A stretch of DNA of 64,000 nucleotides from CAWCTD01 sp963798455. Its GTDB lineage: Bacteria > Acidobacteriota > Terriglobia > Bryobacterales > Bryobacteraceae. Shown in pieces: positions 7,080 through 14,809 of this stretch. Under the pieces are notes generated by a model that was given only the letters and a program-made list of their open reading frames with translations, did no database searches and was not told the DNA's origin. Positions within the stretch are counted from its first letter, which is position 1; every line of letters starts with the position of its first letter. The stretch lies in NCBI GenBank assembly GCA_963798455.1, contig CAWCTD010000003.1, forward strand, positions 4,302,106 to 4,366,105. The letters are read 5' to 3'. The position numbers and the translations under genes were made by a program.

Positions 7080-9416
7080 TTACGGCAGCCGCCCCCGCTT
7101 CTCCCGGATGGCCGTGCGGTAACTCTCGATCAAGCGCTCGGTCGCCTTGCCGATGTCCCAGTTAGCCTCCACCTCCGCCCTGGCGCGAGCGGCCAGTGCC
7201 AAACCCTCCTGGGAATGGTCGAACAGGGACACGATCTTGGCGGCGAAATCGCCGGCTTGGTCGGCCAGCCGGCAGACTTCACCGTCGATCTTTGTCAAAC
7301 CCTCTGCGCCCTGCCCCGTCGACACCACGGGGATGCCCGCGGCGAACGCCTCCAGCAGCTTCACCCGGACCCCGGACCCGCTCAGCACCGGGCAGACAAA
7401 CACGGCGTAGCGGCCCAGAGGCTCGCGGATATCTTCCACGGACCCGCGCAACTCCACGTGGTCGAGGCTGTGGAACGCATGAGGCGGCGGCGGATCACTT
7501 CCCACCACAACCAGGCGCGCGGCCGGTTGCCGAGCGCAAACCGCCGGCAGCACTTCCTCGGTAAACCAGGCCAAGGCGGCCTGGTTGGGCAGGTGCCGGA
7601 AGCTGCCGACAAACAGCATGGTGTACGGTTCTCGTCCCTCCGGGTGGTAGCCATAACGCGCCGTGTCGATGCCGGCCCGGAGCCCCGCCTGGATCTTCCC
7701 CGCGAGACTTGGGACGTAGGAGAGCAAGTACTCGAGATTGTCTCGGCTGCACGCCTGGATCAGATCCACATCCTTCAACATGCGGGTCTCGTAGTAGAGC
7801 GCCCTCAAGTACTCCACCCCTGCTCGCAGCTTCTCCGCCAAGCCGGGCACATAGGGCCAACCCCGCGCAATGGACTGGAAATACACATCGTGCTCGAACA
7901 GAGCACAGATCAAGCGGCGAAAGCGGCCCGCGTACTGCCCCAACGGCGTGTATTCCAGTTGGACGACGTCGATTTCGCGCGTCTGGATCTGCCGGTGGAT
8001 GAGCCACTCGAGATCGTCTTCGGCGAACTCGCGCACCGCATGGGGAACGATGGACGCCGCCGCCTGTGGGCGGGCGTTGGTTTTCACCAGCAGCTCGACG
8101 GATTTGCAGATCTCCTGGAGCGGCTTGTGCGCGGCGAGCTCATGCGGGTAATGCAACAGCGCGATCAGATGCAGGTCACAGATCTTCGCCAGTTCGGAAA
8201 GCGTCTGGTACATGAACACGCCGCCGCCGTGCACGGGCGGGAGGATCGGATAGGGAGATACGAAGAGCACCTTCAGCCGCTCGGAGATGCGCGGGATGGC
8301 CGCGAACCGGTCGCGAAAATAGCCGCCCAAGGGCCTCCGAAACGCTTCCGTATCGTCAACCGACGCCAGGCCACGCGCTCTCCAGCGCGATCGCACCGCC
8401 CGCGGAAGCTGCCGGAATGCGCGCCAGATGCCGTCCAGCGTGCTCCGCTCCGGGGAGTCGCCGAACGCCACGCTGACCAGAGCCCCGGAGTAGGTAAAGA
8501 GGAAATGCGAGCTCAGCCTGCGCCACTCATGGATGTTCTTCCACGACCACAGAATGAAATTCTTGGCCAGCACGCCGCGAATCTGCGCGTCGCTGAACCG
8601 CTTGCCGATCGTCCCCCGGTGCTCGTGGTAGACGACGCTCCGTGGCTGATAGAGAACCTTCCAGCCCCGCTTCCAGGCGAGATAGCCGAGATCCGTGTCT
8701 TCCAGGTAGAAAGGCGCGAGGAGGGGATCGAAGCCGCCCAGTTCGAGAAACTTATCGCGGTCGTAGGCAGTCGAGCCGCCACCGCCGTAGAAGCACGGAT
8801 ACAAGCTTCGGACTCCCTCATCCACGCGGTGCCGGACCCGGAGCGTTCCATCTTTCCACCACCCTTGGGACAGGCCCGTCTCCTCGCGGCGCTTGGCGGG
8901 ATCCGAGAAGAAGATCTGGCAGGAGACCGAAAAGACTCGCTCGTCGGCGAAACCGTCCAGGAGGGGCTCAAGGAAATGGGGCTCCACGCGCATGTCGTTG
9001 TTGAGCAGGACAACGATATCGTTCCGCGCGGCCTGAAAGCCGGCGTTCGAGCCGCCGCCGAAGCCCAGGTTCGAGGGCATCGCGAGAACCTTGACGGCCG
9101 GGAACGTCTCACGGACGAAGCCGGCCGTACCGTCGGTCGAGGCGTTGTCCACCAGGACGATCTCGTTGCGCGGATTGCCGTCCAGCGCCGCGACGACCGA
9201 GGGCAGATACTTCTCCACCAGGTCGCGCGCGTTCCAGGTCGGAATAACCACGGTCGCGGCGTCCGTGCGGGGCCGCTTGTCCGGGCGGAGGCGCCCGCGC
9301 GGGCGGACGAGCCAGACCAGATCCGTGAGGGCCAGGGTCAAAGCGGCGGCCAGGACCAGCAGCGGGGACAACAGGAGCAGCGGCAGCGCCCGGAGCAAGC
9401 GCGACAGTAGTTGCAT
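7080..9416 (-). CDS. Bifunctional glycosyltransferase: GT2 plus GT4 fusion with N-terminal membrane segment
   Basis: 778 residues with two catalytic domains. Residues 1-36 are a hydrophobic leader rich in Leu and Ala, probably a membrane anchor. A GT-A/GT2 domain occupies about 50-330: VVIPTWNARDLVEKYL, VLVDNASTDGTAGF, the NND metal site in VLLNNDMRVEP, and FYLEDTDLGYLAWKRG. A GT-B/GT4 domain runs from about 385 (LKVLFVSPYPILPPVHGG) to about 770, with ELRGSVEDIREPLGRYAVFV and SGSGVRVKLLEAFAAGIPVV as the donor site. It probably makes two linkages of the surface glycan without releasing the intermediate. It is third in the unit Wzt, methyltransferase, fusion GT; the next gene upstream ends 1 bp after this start region. 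Confidence 0.88.
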   Translation of the reverse strand: MQLLSRLLRALPLLLLSPLLVLAAALTLALTDLVWLVRPRGRLRPDKRPRTDAATVVIPTWNARDLVEKYLPSVVAALDGNPRNEIVLVDNASTDGTAGFVRETFPAVKVLAMPSNLGFGGGSNAGFQAARNDIVVLLNNDMRVEPHFLEPLLDGFADERVFSVSCQIFFSDPAKRREETGLSQGWWKDGTLRVRHRVDEGVRSLYPCFYGGGGSTAYDRDKFLELGGFDPLLAPFYLEDTDLGYLAWKRGWKVLYQPRSVVYHEHRGTIGKRFSDAQIRGVLAKNFILWSWKNIHEWRRLSSHFLFTYSGALVSVAFGDSPERSTLDGIWRAFRQLPRAVRSRWRARGLASVDDTEAFRRPLGGYFRDRFAAIPRISERLKVLFVSPYPILPPVHGGGVFMYQTLSELAKICDLHLIALLHYPHELAAHKPLQEICKSVELLVKTNARPQAAASIVPHAVREFAEDDLEWLIHRQIQTREIDVVQLEYTPLGQYAGRFRRLICALFEHDVYFQSIARGWPYVPGLAEKLRAGVEYLRALYYETRMLKDVDLIQACSRDNLEYLLSYVPSLAGKIQAGLRAGIDTARYGYHPEGREPYTMLFVGSFRHLPNQAALAWFTEEVLPAVCARQPAARLVVVGSDPPPPHAFHSLDHVELRGSVEDIREPLGRYAVFVCPVLSGSGVRVKLLEAFAAGIPVVSTGQGAEGLTKIDGEVCRLADQAGDFAAKIVSLFDHSQEGLALAARARAEVEANWDIGKATERLIESYRTAIREKRGRLP

Positions 9417-9417
9417 G

Positions 9418-10551
9418 CTACTCGTTCCGCAGCCGCGGTCCCACGCCGAATGCGTTGCCGAGCCTCAGCCAGCGCGAGGCGCGCACCTGCGCCAGGCTCG
9501 CCTCCAGGTCTCGGACCCGGTTGTCGAGGTTCAGTGCCCAGTTGGTTCTCTCTTCAAGAGTCTTCTCGACAGTGTGGAGCGCCTCGACGCATTGGGCGAG
9601 TTCCTGACATTTCCCGGCTAAACGGTGGTCGGTTTCGATGGCCCACTCGGCCTTCTTCCGGTTGTCGTCCTCGAGTTCCGCGATCTTGGCCTCGTAGCCC
9701 CGCGCTTGCTCCTCGAGTTCGTCTTTTTGCCTGCGGAACATCCCGATCAGCTTGTCTCGCTCTTCGGCGAGCTCCTCAATCGTCTGGTTCTTGAGCTCGA
9801 CCTCTTCATCCAGCTTGTGGATGTGATGCTCGCGCTCTCGCAGTACGTTGGCGGCCCTGGGGATATAGAGGAAGGTCGGGGCCCCCGTCTGAGGAGAGAG
9901 GGCGCACACGGCGATAAAGAAGTGCGAGTGTTCCGGGCGGCCACCCACGCTCTCCACGCGCGCCTCGGCCGGGGAAAACGTCGGCGCGGGCTGGAAGACG
10001 AACCCCTCTGTGTGGTTCTGAAGGAATAAAGAAACGTGCGGGAAGATGCTGCGCAGCTCGTCTCGGAACTCCTCGAAGCTGAATTCGTGCGCGTGGTATG
10101 GATTCTCGCCTGCGTGGCCGCGTGAGTCCACGTAGTAGGCCTTGTTCGGGGTCGAGAAGACGCACTGGCCGCCGGGAGACAGGAGACGGCGCGCCTCCAG
10201 CAGAAAGGCGCGCCAATCCAGTAAATGCTCGATAACCTCGAAGGCTACGATCAGCTCAAAGCCCGCGGCGGCAAAGGGCAGCGCCGTGCAGGACGCCTGG
10301 AGAAATTGAAGGTTCGGCAGGGAATAGTGCCCACGCGCGTACTCTACCGCCTCACGAGCCACATCCGCGCCCACGACCATGCCGGCCGAGCGCGCCAGTT
10401 CCGCGCTTCCATAGCCCGAGCCGCAGCCAGCGTCCAGCACCCTTTTTCGGTGCGACAGCCGCGCGGCAAACGCATATCGTGCGAAGTGCTCGTTCCAGAG
10501 ATCCTCGTCGACCTCGCACGGGATCACGCGCTCGCCTGTGAACTCAGCCAA
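9418..10551 (-). CDS. SAM-dependent methyltransferase with long C-terminal coiled coil (possible O-antigen chain terminator)
   Basis: About 377 residues. The N-terminal class I methyltransferase domain has motif I VLDAGCGSGYG near residue 38, followed by VIEHLLDWRAFL. After about residue 230 the protein becomes a long charged heptad-like helix (LREREHHIHKLDEEVEL, then repeated EELAEERDKL-type segments) to about residue 360. No Met is available at the family-like start AEFTGERVIPC. I therefore take the TTG at 10551-10549, which overlaps the Wzt stop by eight bases. Methyltransferase plus coiled coil next to a Wzt with a sugar-binding tail recalls WbdD, which caps O-antigen and measures its length. 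The WbdD kinase domain is missing here. The capping role is inference. Confidence 0.75.
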   Translation of the reverse strand: MAEFTGERVIPCEVDEDLWNEHFARYAFAARLSHRKRVLDAGCGSGYGSAELARSAGMVVGADVAREAVEYARGHYSLPNLQFLQASCTALPFAAAGFELIVAFEVIEHLLDWRAFLLEARRLLSPGGQCVFSTPNKAYYVDSRGHAGENPYHAHEFSFEEFRDELRSIFPHVSLFLQNHTEGFVFQPAPTFSPAEARVESVGGRPEHSHFFIAVCALSPQTGAPTFLYIPRAANVLREREHHIHKLDEEVELKNQTIEELAEERDKLIGMFRRQKDELEEQARGYEAKIAELEDDNRKKAEWAIETDHRLAGKCQELAQCVEALHTVEKTLEERTNWALNLDNRVRDLEASLAQVRASRWLRLGNAFGVGPRLRNE

Positions 10552-11857
10552 GGATTCTCTCCGGTGCCGGGTTCTGGGAGTGAAGCCGGCTGTTGACCTC
10601 GACCCGGCAAGGCAGGTGCATGTACCCGTACACCTGCATCTCCCCGTGTCCCATCTGTAGCGCAATGGCGTTGTCAATCCAGTCGCACATCTTGTAGCTT
10701 GTCAAAGTTCCGTCGGCGATGGCAGGGGTGAAGGAGAAAGAACCGGGATACAGCTCGGGCAGTCGCAGATGAAAGTCCACAGTGCATACGTCGTCCGGCG
10801 ACATCGGAGGCAGCTCGAAGCCCAGCCGCGCGGTGTTCGTGCCTGAAAAGTCGATGCCGAGATGGTTGCGAAACATGAAGCCCACAATGGGGAGGGCGAC
10901 CTCTTCCTTGGCCTGCACGCTGATCCTCACCACGATGGTGGACGACGGCTCCAGAAGCTGCAAGGGCTGGCCCTGCGGGTCCAGAATCGCAATGCCGATG
11001 ACCTCGGCCCTCCCGTCCCCATGTCTGTGGTCGATGTTGGGAATGTGCTCCACCACCTCGGGGGGAACAGAGCGCCCGCCCTCCCGTGCCCGAGAGGGCC
11101 GCGTCTGCAAAGTCACGTAGGCAGAGTCCTTCTCGACCACAGCGGCCAGGTACTTGGCAACCACCAAGTCCGTATCGCCAATCTCGCGCACTTTGCCATG
11201 ATCCAGCCACATGGCACGGTCACCGATTGCCTTGACATCGCCGATGGCGTGCGACACAAACAAGATGGTGATACCCCGCTCGCGCAACTCGTGGACCTTC
11301 CGCATGCAGCGCTGGCGAAAGTAAATGTCACCCACGGCCAGGGCCTCGTCCACCAGCAGGATCTCGGGATCCACGTGGATCGCGACAGCGAAAGCCAAGC
11401 GCACGACCATGCCGCTGGAATAGGTCTTCACGGGTTGGTCAATGAAGTCCCCAATCTCAGCGAAGTCCTCTATTTCCTTATACCTACGGTCGATATCCGC
11501 AGCCGAGAATCCCAGGATGGCACCGTTGAGATAGACGTTGTCCCGGCCAGTGAACTCGGGGTTGAAGCCTGCACCCAGCTCGAGCAACGCCGAAACCCTT
11601 CCGTTAACGTTAACTAAACCTTCCGATGGTGCCAGAATCCCTGCAACCATCTGAAGCAACGTGCTCTTTCCGGCTCCGTTCTCTCCGATCACACAGAAAG
11701 TCTCTCCCCGCCGGACGGAGAAGGTCACGTCCTTGAGCGCCCAGAAATCCCTGTGACGCCGCACACGGTTCAGAGTCACCAGTTCTTTCAGGCGGTCTCC
11801 CGGGGATGCGTAGATCGGGTAGCTCTTGGAAACGTCCTGGAACTCGACCGAATGCAC
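10544..11857 (-). CDS. wzt: ABC transporter ATP-binding protein, Wzt type, with C-terminal carbohydrate-binding domain
   Basis: ATPase subunit that drives export of a lipid-linked polysaccharide across the inner membrane. In 437 residues the N-terminal ATPase shows Walker A GENGAGKS (58-65), the ABC signature YSSGM, Walker B in EILLVDEALAVGD, and SHAIGDVKAI with the switch His. Residues from about 290 form an extra beta-rich domain (PIVGFMFRNHLGIDFSGTNT) like Wzt-C, which binds the capped glycan end. The start is GTG at 11857 with AGGA eight bases upstream. It is first in its unit, behind a promoter-like sequence at 11894-11923. The partner permease Wzm is not in this window. Confidence 0.92.
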   Translation of the reverse strand: MHSVEFQDVSKSYPIYASPGDRLKELVTLNRVRRHRDFWALKDVTFSVRRGETFCVIGENGAGKSTLLQMVAGILAPSEGLVNVNGRVSALLELGAGFNPEFTGRDNVYLNGAILGFSAADIDRRYKEIEDFAEIGDFIDQPVKTYSSGMVVRLAFAVAIHVDPEILLVDEALAVGDIYFRQRCMRKVHELRERGITILFVSHAIGDVKAIGDRAMWLDHGKVREIGDTDLVVAKYLAAVVEKDSAYVTLQTRPSRAREGGRSVPPEVVEHIPNIDHRHGDGRAEVIGIAILDPQGQPLQLLEPSSTIVVRISVQAKEEVALPIVGFMFRNHLGIDFSGTNTARLGFELPPMSPDDVCTVDFHLRLPELYPGSFSFTPAIADGTLTSYKMCDWIDNAIALQMGHGEMQVYGYMHLPCRVEVNSRLHSQNPAPERILG

Positions 11858-11893
11858 GCGCTGTTTCCTGTTGTAGGGACTTGAGACACTACG

Positions 11894-11923
11894 AATCTAC
11901 TGAAGTAACGGGGACGCTGTCAA
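11894..11923 (-). promoter_or_regulatory. Sigma70-type promoter candidate for the wzt unit
   Basis: On the minus strand a perfect -35 TTGACA (11923-11918) is followed after 18 bases by TAGATT (11899-11894), a four-of-six match to -10. Transcription would start near 11887, about 30 bases before the GTG start of wzt. Confidence 0.5.
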
Positions 11924-12379
11924 TTGCGAGGTGGTGGGCTCAGAAATGGAACGGGCGGCCGCCGCCTCTCGACCGAGAGTCCAACACCCCGGCGTCTTCC
12001 CGCTAAGGTCGCGCCAGAATGCTGCGCTCAGCCTGGCTGCACTCGCCTTCGTATGCGGTGCATGTACCGCCGCGCCTGCGGTCCATCTGGATCGTTGCTC
12101 GGCGCCTCGGGCTCACAGCCAGTCGATCGAGGAAGCTGGTAGCCGCCCCCTAACGTGGACGTTGTCTATGGACTTCCTCCTTAGCTTACCTGTGATCCCA
12201 CCTACCAACTGGGACCACAACCCCCCCACCCACTGGTGGAAGGAGGAAACTTCTGTTTCCATCTCAAATATGATCTCCCATGGCGCGAATGTCAAGAGGC
12301 AAGCCGGCGAGGCAAACACCTAATTCGTTGACAAAAGCGGGGGCCACTGAATACGCTGGTTATTGTAGTCCGCTAGTCT
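11924..12379. other. Intergenic region without a convincing gene
   Basis: An open frame at 11931-12323 (+) has no convincing start context, low-complexity Ala/Arg composition and no recognisable domain. Small features are a GGAAAC/GTTTCC hairpin at 12245-12260 and a TTGACA at 12328-12333 about 50 bases before the tRNA. The TTGACA is a possible -35 for the tRNA promoter, but its -10 is poor (ATACGC at 17-bp spacing). Confidence 0.4.
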
Positions 12380-12455
12380 GCCGGCGTAGCTCAGAGGCTA
12401 GAGCAAGGGTCTCATAATCCCTAGGCCGCTGGTTCGAGTCCAGCCGCCGGCACCA
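12380..12455 (+). tRNA. tRNA with CAT anticodon (Met or Ile2), CCA encoded
   Basis: It forms a cloverleaf. The acceptor GCCGGCG pairs with CGCCGGC. The D stem is GCTC/GAGC and the anticodon loop CTCATAA has anticodon CAT. The T arm contains GCTGGTTCGAGTCCAGC, then A and an encoded CCA. The anticodon stem AGGGT/TCCCT carries a T-T mismatch next to the loop. The T arm resembles tRNA-Ile2(CAT), which TilS modifies to read AUA. Elongator Met cannot be excluded. Its 3' end stops one base before the convergent parB stop. Confidence 0.88.
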
Positions 12456-12456
12456 G

Positions 12457-13371
12457 CTATCGCTTTGAGTCCCCGGTAATCAAGCCGTAGATGCGGTCGA
12501 GCTCTTCTGAAGAGAAATACTCGATCTCAATCCGGCCTCGCAGCTCCGACTTCGGCACGATCCTCACGCGCGTGCCCAGCACCCGCTCCAGTTCCTGCAC
12601 GGCAGCCTTGACGTTAGGATCCTCAAGAACTTCTTCCGCGCTCTTGGGCTCGCGGGATGCAGTCATCTTCTGGATCAAGCGCTCCACCTGGCGCACCGAG
12701 AGGCCCTGCGAACTCGCCTTCTCGGCGACTTGCCTCTGCAACTCCTCGGTAGGAAGCCCCAAAATAGCCCTGGCGTGCCCCATCGAGAGCCGATGCTCCG
12801 ACACCAGTTGCTGCAGATCGCTTGGCAGCCGCAGCAGCCGAAGAGTGTTGGTGATCGTGCTCCGTTCCTTCCCTGTCCGCCGGGCGATCTCCTCGTGGCT
12901 AAGTTCCAGGTCCTTCACCAAGCGTTCGAAGGCGTGCGCGACCTCGATGTGGGTCAGATCCTCTCGCTGTATGTTCTCGATGAGAGTCACTTCAAGGAGT
13001 TGGGCGTCCGTAAACTGCTGCACAATGACCGGGACTCTGAGCAGACCGGCAATCTTCGCGGCACGCCACCGTCTCTCGCCGGCCACCAGTTGGTACCGGT
13101 TGCCCACTCTGCGGACTACCAGCGGCTGTATGACCCCGTTGATCTTGATCGACTGCGCCAGTTCCTGAAGACGCTCAGCCTGGAAGATCGTCCGTGACTG
13201 GAGCGGGTTGGGATCAACCTGCTCAACTGGAACCTGCAAGACCTCATCGCCAGCCCGCTTTGCATCCGCGTCCGCGGCTGTCTGTTGAGGCCCCCCGGGA
13301 GGCCTGGGGCCGAGCAGGGCGGACAGCCCCTTACCAAGTGCCTTTCGAGGTTTCTCTGGCACCTTGTTCAT
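12457..13371 (-). CDS. parB: Chromosome-partitioning protein ParB (Spo0J)
   Basis: CTP-dependent DNA clamp that loads at parS sites and directs origin segregation with ParA. 304 residues, normal length. The N-terminus RKALGKGLSALLG is the ParA-stimulating segment. Next come PNPLQSRTIFQAERLQELA and the CTP-binding GERRWRAAKIAGL with ENIQREDLTHIEVAHAF. The helix-turn-helix (EIARRTGKERSTITNTLRLL) and the C-terminal dimerisation tail follow. The start lies inside the end of parA (41-bp overlap), typical of a coupled parAB operon. A parS-like site lies at 14163-14176. Confidence 0.96.
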   Translation of the reverse strand: MNKVPEKPRKALGKGLSALLGPRPPGGPQQTAADADAKRAGDEVLQVPVEQVDPNPLQSRTIFQAERLQELAQSIKINGVIQPLVVRRVGNRYQLVAGERRWRAAKIAGLLRVPVIVQQFTDAQLLEVTLIENIQREDLTHIEVAHAFERLVKDLELSHEEIARRTGKERSTITNTLRLLRLPSDLQQLVSEHRLSMGHARAILGLPTEELQRQVAEKASSQGLSVRQVERLIQKMTASREPKSAEEVLEDPNVKAAVQELERVLGTRVRIVPKSELRGRIEIEYFSSEELDRIYGLITGDSKR

Positions 13372-14125
13372 TCGCCAGTATCTCCTTTGCTAGCTTGATG
13401 TAAGCCTCCGCGCCGCGGGACCGCGGGTCATAGGTCAGAATCGGCTTCCCAAAGCTGGGCGCCTCGGCCAAACGGATGCTTCTGGGGATCAGCGTCTGAA
13501 ATACCTCCTCGCCGAAGAACTCCCGGAGATCGGCCGCGACCTGCCGCGCGAGGACCGTGCGGTCGTCGTACATGGTGAGGAGCACGCCCTCGATTTGAAG
13601 TGAATGGTCGAAAGACTCCCGAATACGATCTATCGTGTCCAGAAGCTGGGAAATGCCCTCCAGAGCGAAAAACTCACACTGTATGGGGATCAAAACCGAG
13701 TCGGCAGCCACCAACGCGTTCACCGTTAACAGGTCCAGAGCCGGCGGGCAATCGATAAGGACGAACCGGTAGCCATCGCGCAATGGCGCCAACCTCCGGC
13801 TGAGTCTTGCCTCCCGGTCACTGTGCTCAATCAATTCGAGATTGGCCCCCACCAGGTTCCTGTCGGCCGGCACAAGGTCCAGGCCTTCGAACCCTGTTCT
13901 CAGAACCACCGAACCCAGCTCCATCTGCCCCAACAGCGCATCGTACAGGGTGGATCGGGACTCACTCTTCTCCACGCCGAGTCCGGTTGTGGAGTTGCCC
14001 TGAGGATCGGCGTCGATCAATAGCACTCGAAGGTCGTTCGCTGCCAGAGATGCCGCCAGATTGATCGCCGTGGTTGTCTTCCCAACCCCACCCTTCTGGT
14101 TCGCGATCGCGATGACTTTTCCCAC
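13331..14125 (-). CDS. parA: Chromosome-partitioning ATPase ParA (Soj)
   Basis: Walker-type ATPase that positions ParB-bound origins on the nucleoid. In 264 residues the deviant Walker A KGGVGKTT sits at the N-terminus (MGKVIAIANQ before it). It is followed by LLIDADPQGNSTTGLG and the Walker B region VLIDCPPALDLL. The C-terminus is basic and binds nucleoid DNA. It overlaps parB downstream and lies 33 bp after the rsmG stop, in the conserved order mnmG-rsmG-parA-parB found near many replication origins. Confidence 0.96.
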   Translation of the reverse strand: MGKVIAIANQKGGVGKTTTAINLAASLAANDLRVLLIDADPQGNSTTGLGVEKSESRSTLYDALLGQMELGSVVLRTGFEGLDLVPADRNLVGANLELIEHSDREARLSRRLAPLRDGYRFVLIDCPPALDLLTVNALVAADSVLIPIQCEFFALEGISQLLDTIDRIRESFDHSLQIEGVLLTMYDDRTVLARQVAADLREFFGEEVFQTLIPRSIRLAEAPSFGKPILTYDPRSRGAEAYIKLAKEILANEQGARETSKGTW

Positions 14126-14158
14126 AATCCGGTCTCCTGCTTCGAACTAAGAATCGTA

Positions 14159-14809
14159 TCACGTTCCACGTGGAACTTCGCCGAGCAGCAGCACCTTTTG
14201 TTTCGCCCACGGCAACGGAATAGGCTCGTCCCAGAGCAAGCCCTTCTCTTTCAGCAAACTGTGTGCGTCTACGGCGGCCATCAGGAGCGCCACATGTAAG
14301 GCAGTTCTTCGGGCGAAGGTCGAAAGGTCTCGCCAGGAAACAGCCCTTGAGGTCAGCCAGTCAAATCTGTGTTCGACCTCCTCCGCACGTCTGGCCACAA
14401 CCTGCACGTTAGGGAGACTGCGGGTTGCTTCCCTCAGGAAGACCGCCTTACGCTGGTGGGACTCCACCAGGCAGACGCGGCAATCCGGGCGGAGGACCGC
14501 CACTGGAATCCCCGGGAAGCCGGCACCGGAGCCTACGTCTACGACGCTGACAGGCTCACCGGGCAGATTTGCCCCGAGGAAGAGAGATTCGCAGTAGTGC
14601 CGGACTACCACAGAGTGAAAGTCGCGGATCGAGCTCAAGTTGAGCACCCGATTCCAGCGGCCGAACAGGCAATGGTGAGCGTAGAGCGTCTCCACCTGCT
14701 CAACAGACAACAGGCACACCCCCTCAAGATGGGACCGGAGAATCTGCCCGAAGCGCTCAGCTTCTCCTCCAGGGGATTCAGTTTGTCTTGGCTTCCCGGC
14801 GTGAGGCAA
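14159..14809 (-). CDS. rsmG: 16S rRNA (guanine-N7)-methyltransferase RsmG
   Basis: Methylates G527 (E. coli numbering) of 16S rRNA using SAM. 216 residues, normal length. RsmG features are NLSSIRDFHSVVVRHYCESL, motif I VSVVDVGSGAGFPGIPVAV, VESHQRKAVFLREATRSL, and TSRAVSWRDLSTFA. The start overlaps the mnmG 3' end by 32 bp, so the two are co-translated. The last codons contain the parS-like palindrome. Confidence 0.94.
   Translation of the reverse strand: MPHAGKPRQTESPGGEAERFGQILRSHLEGVCLLSVEQVETLYAHHCLFGRWNRVLNLSSIRDFHSVVVRHYCESLFLGANLPGEPVSVVDVGSGAGFPGIPVAVLRPDCRVCLVESHQRKAVFLREATRSLPNVQVVARRAEEVEHRFDWLTSRAVSWRDLSTFARRTALHVALLMAAVDAHSLLKEKGLLWDEPIPLPWAKQKVLLLGEVPRGT
14163..14176. promoter_or_regulatory. 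parS-like ParB-binding site
   Basis: GTTCCACGTGGAAC is a perfect 14-bp palindrome that matches the parS core GTTTCACGTGAAAC except for one symmetric change (T to C and A to G). It lies within the last codons of rsmG, just upstream of parA, the usual place for a parS copy. Confidence 0.8.

Noticed and set aside
7215..9410. 731-codon open frame antisense to the GT2-GT4 fusion
   Set aside because: It mirrors the codon structure of the real gene and has no recognisable motifs, while the minus strand shows two full glycosyltransferase domains.
11368..11381. GATCCACGTGGATC palindrome considered as a second parS
   Set aside because: Inside the wzt coding region and differing from parS at the positions after G in both arms; the sequence is explained by coding needs.
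11931..12323. Open frame of 130 codons between wzt and tRNA(CAT)
   Set aside because: No ribosome site, compositionally biased, no domain or signal; most likely chance in GC-rich DNA.
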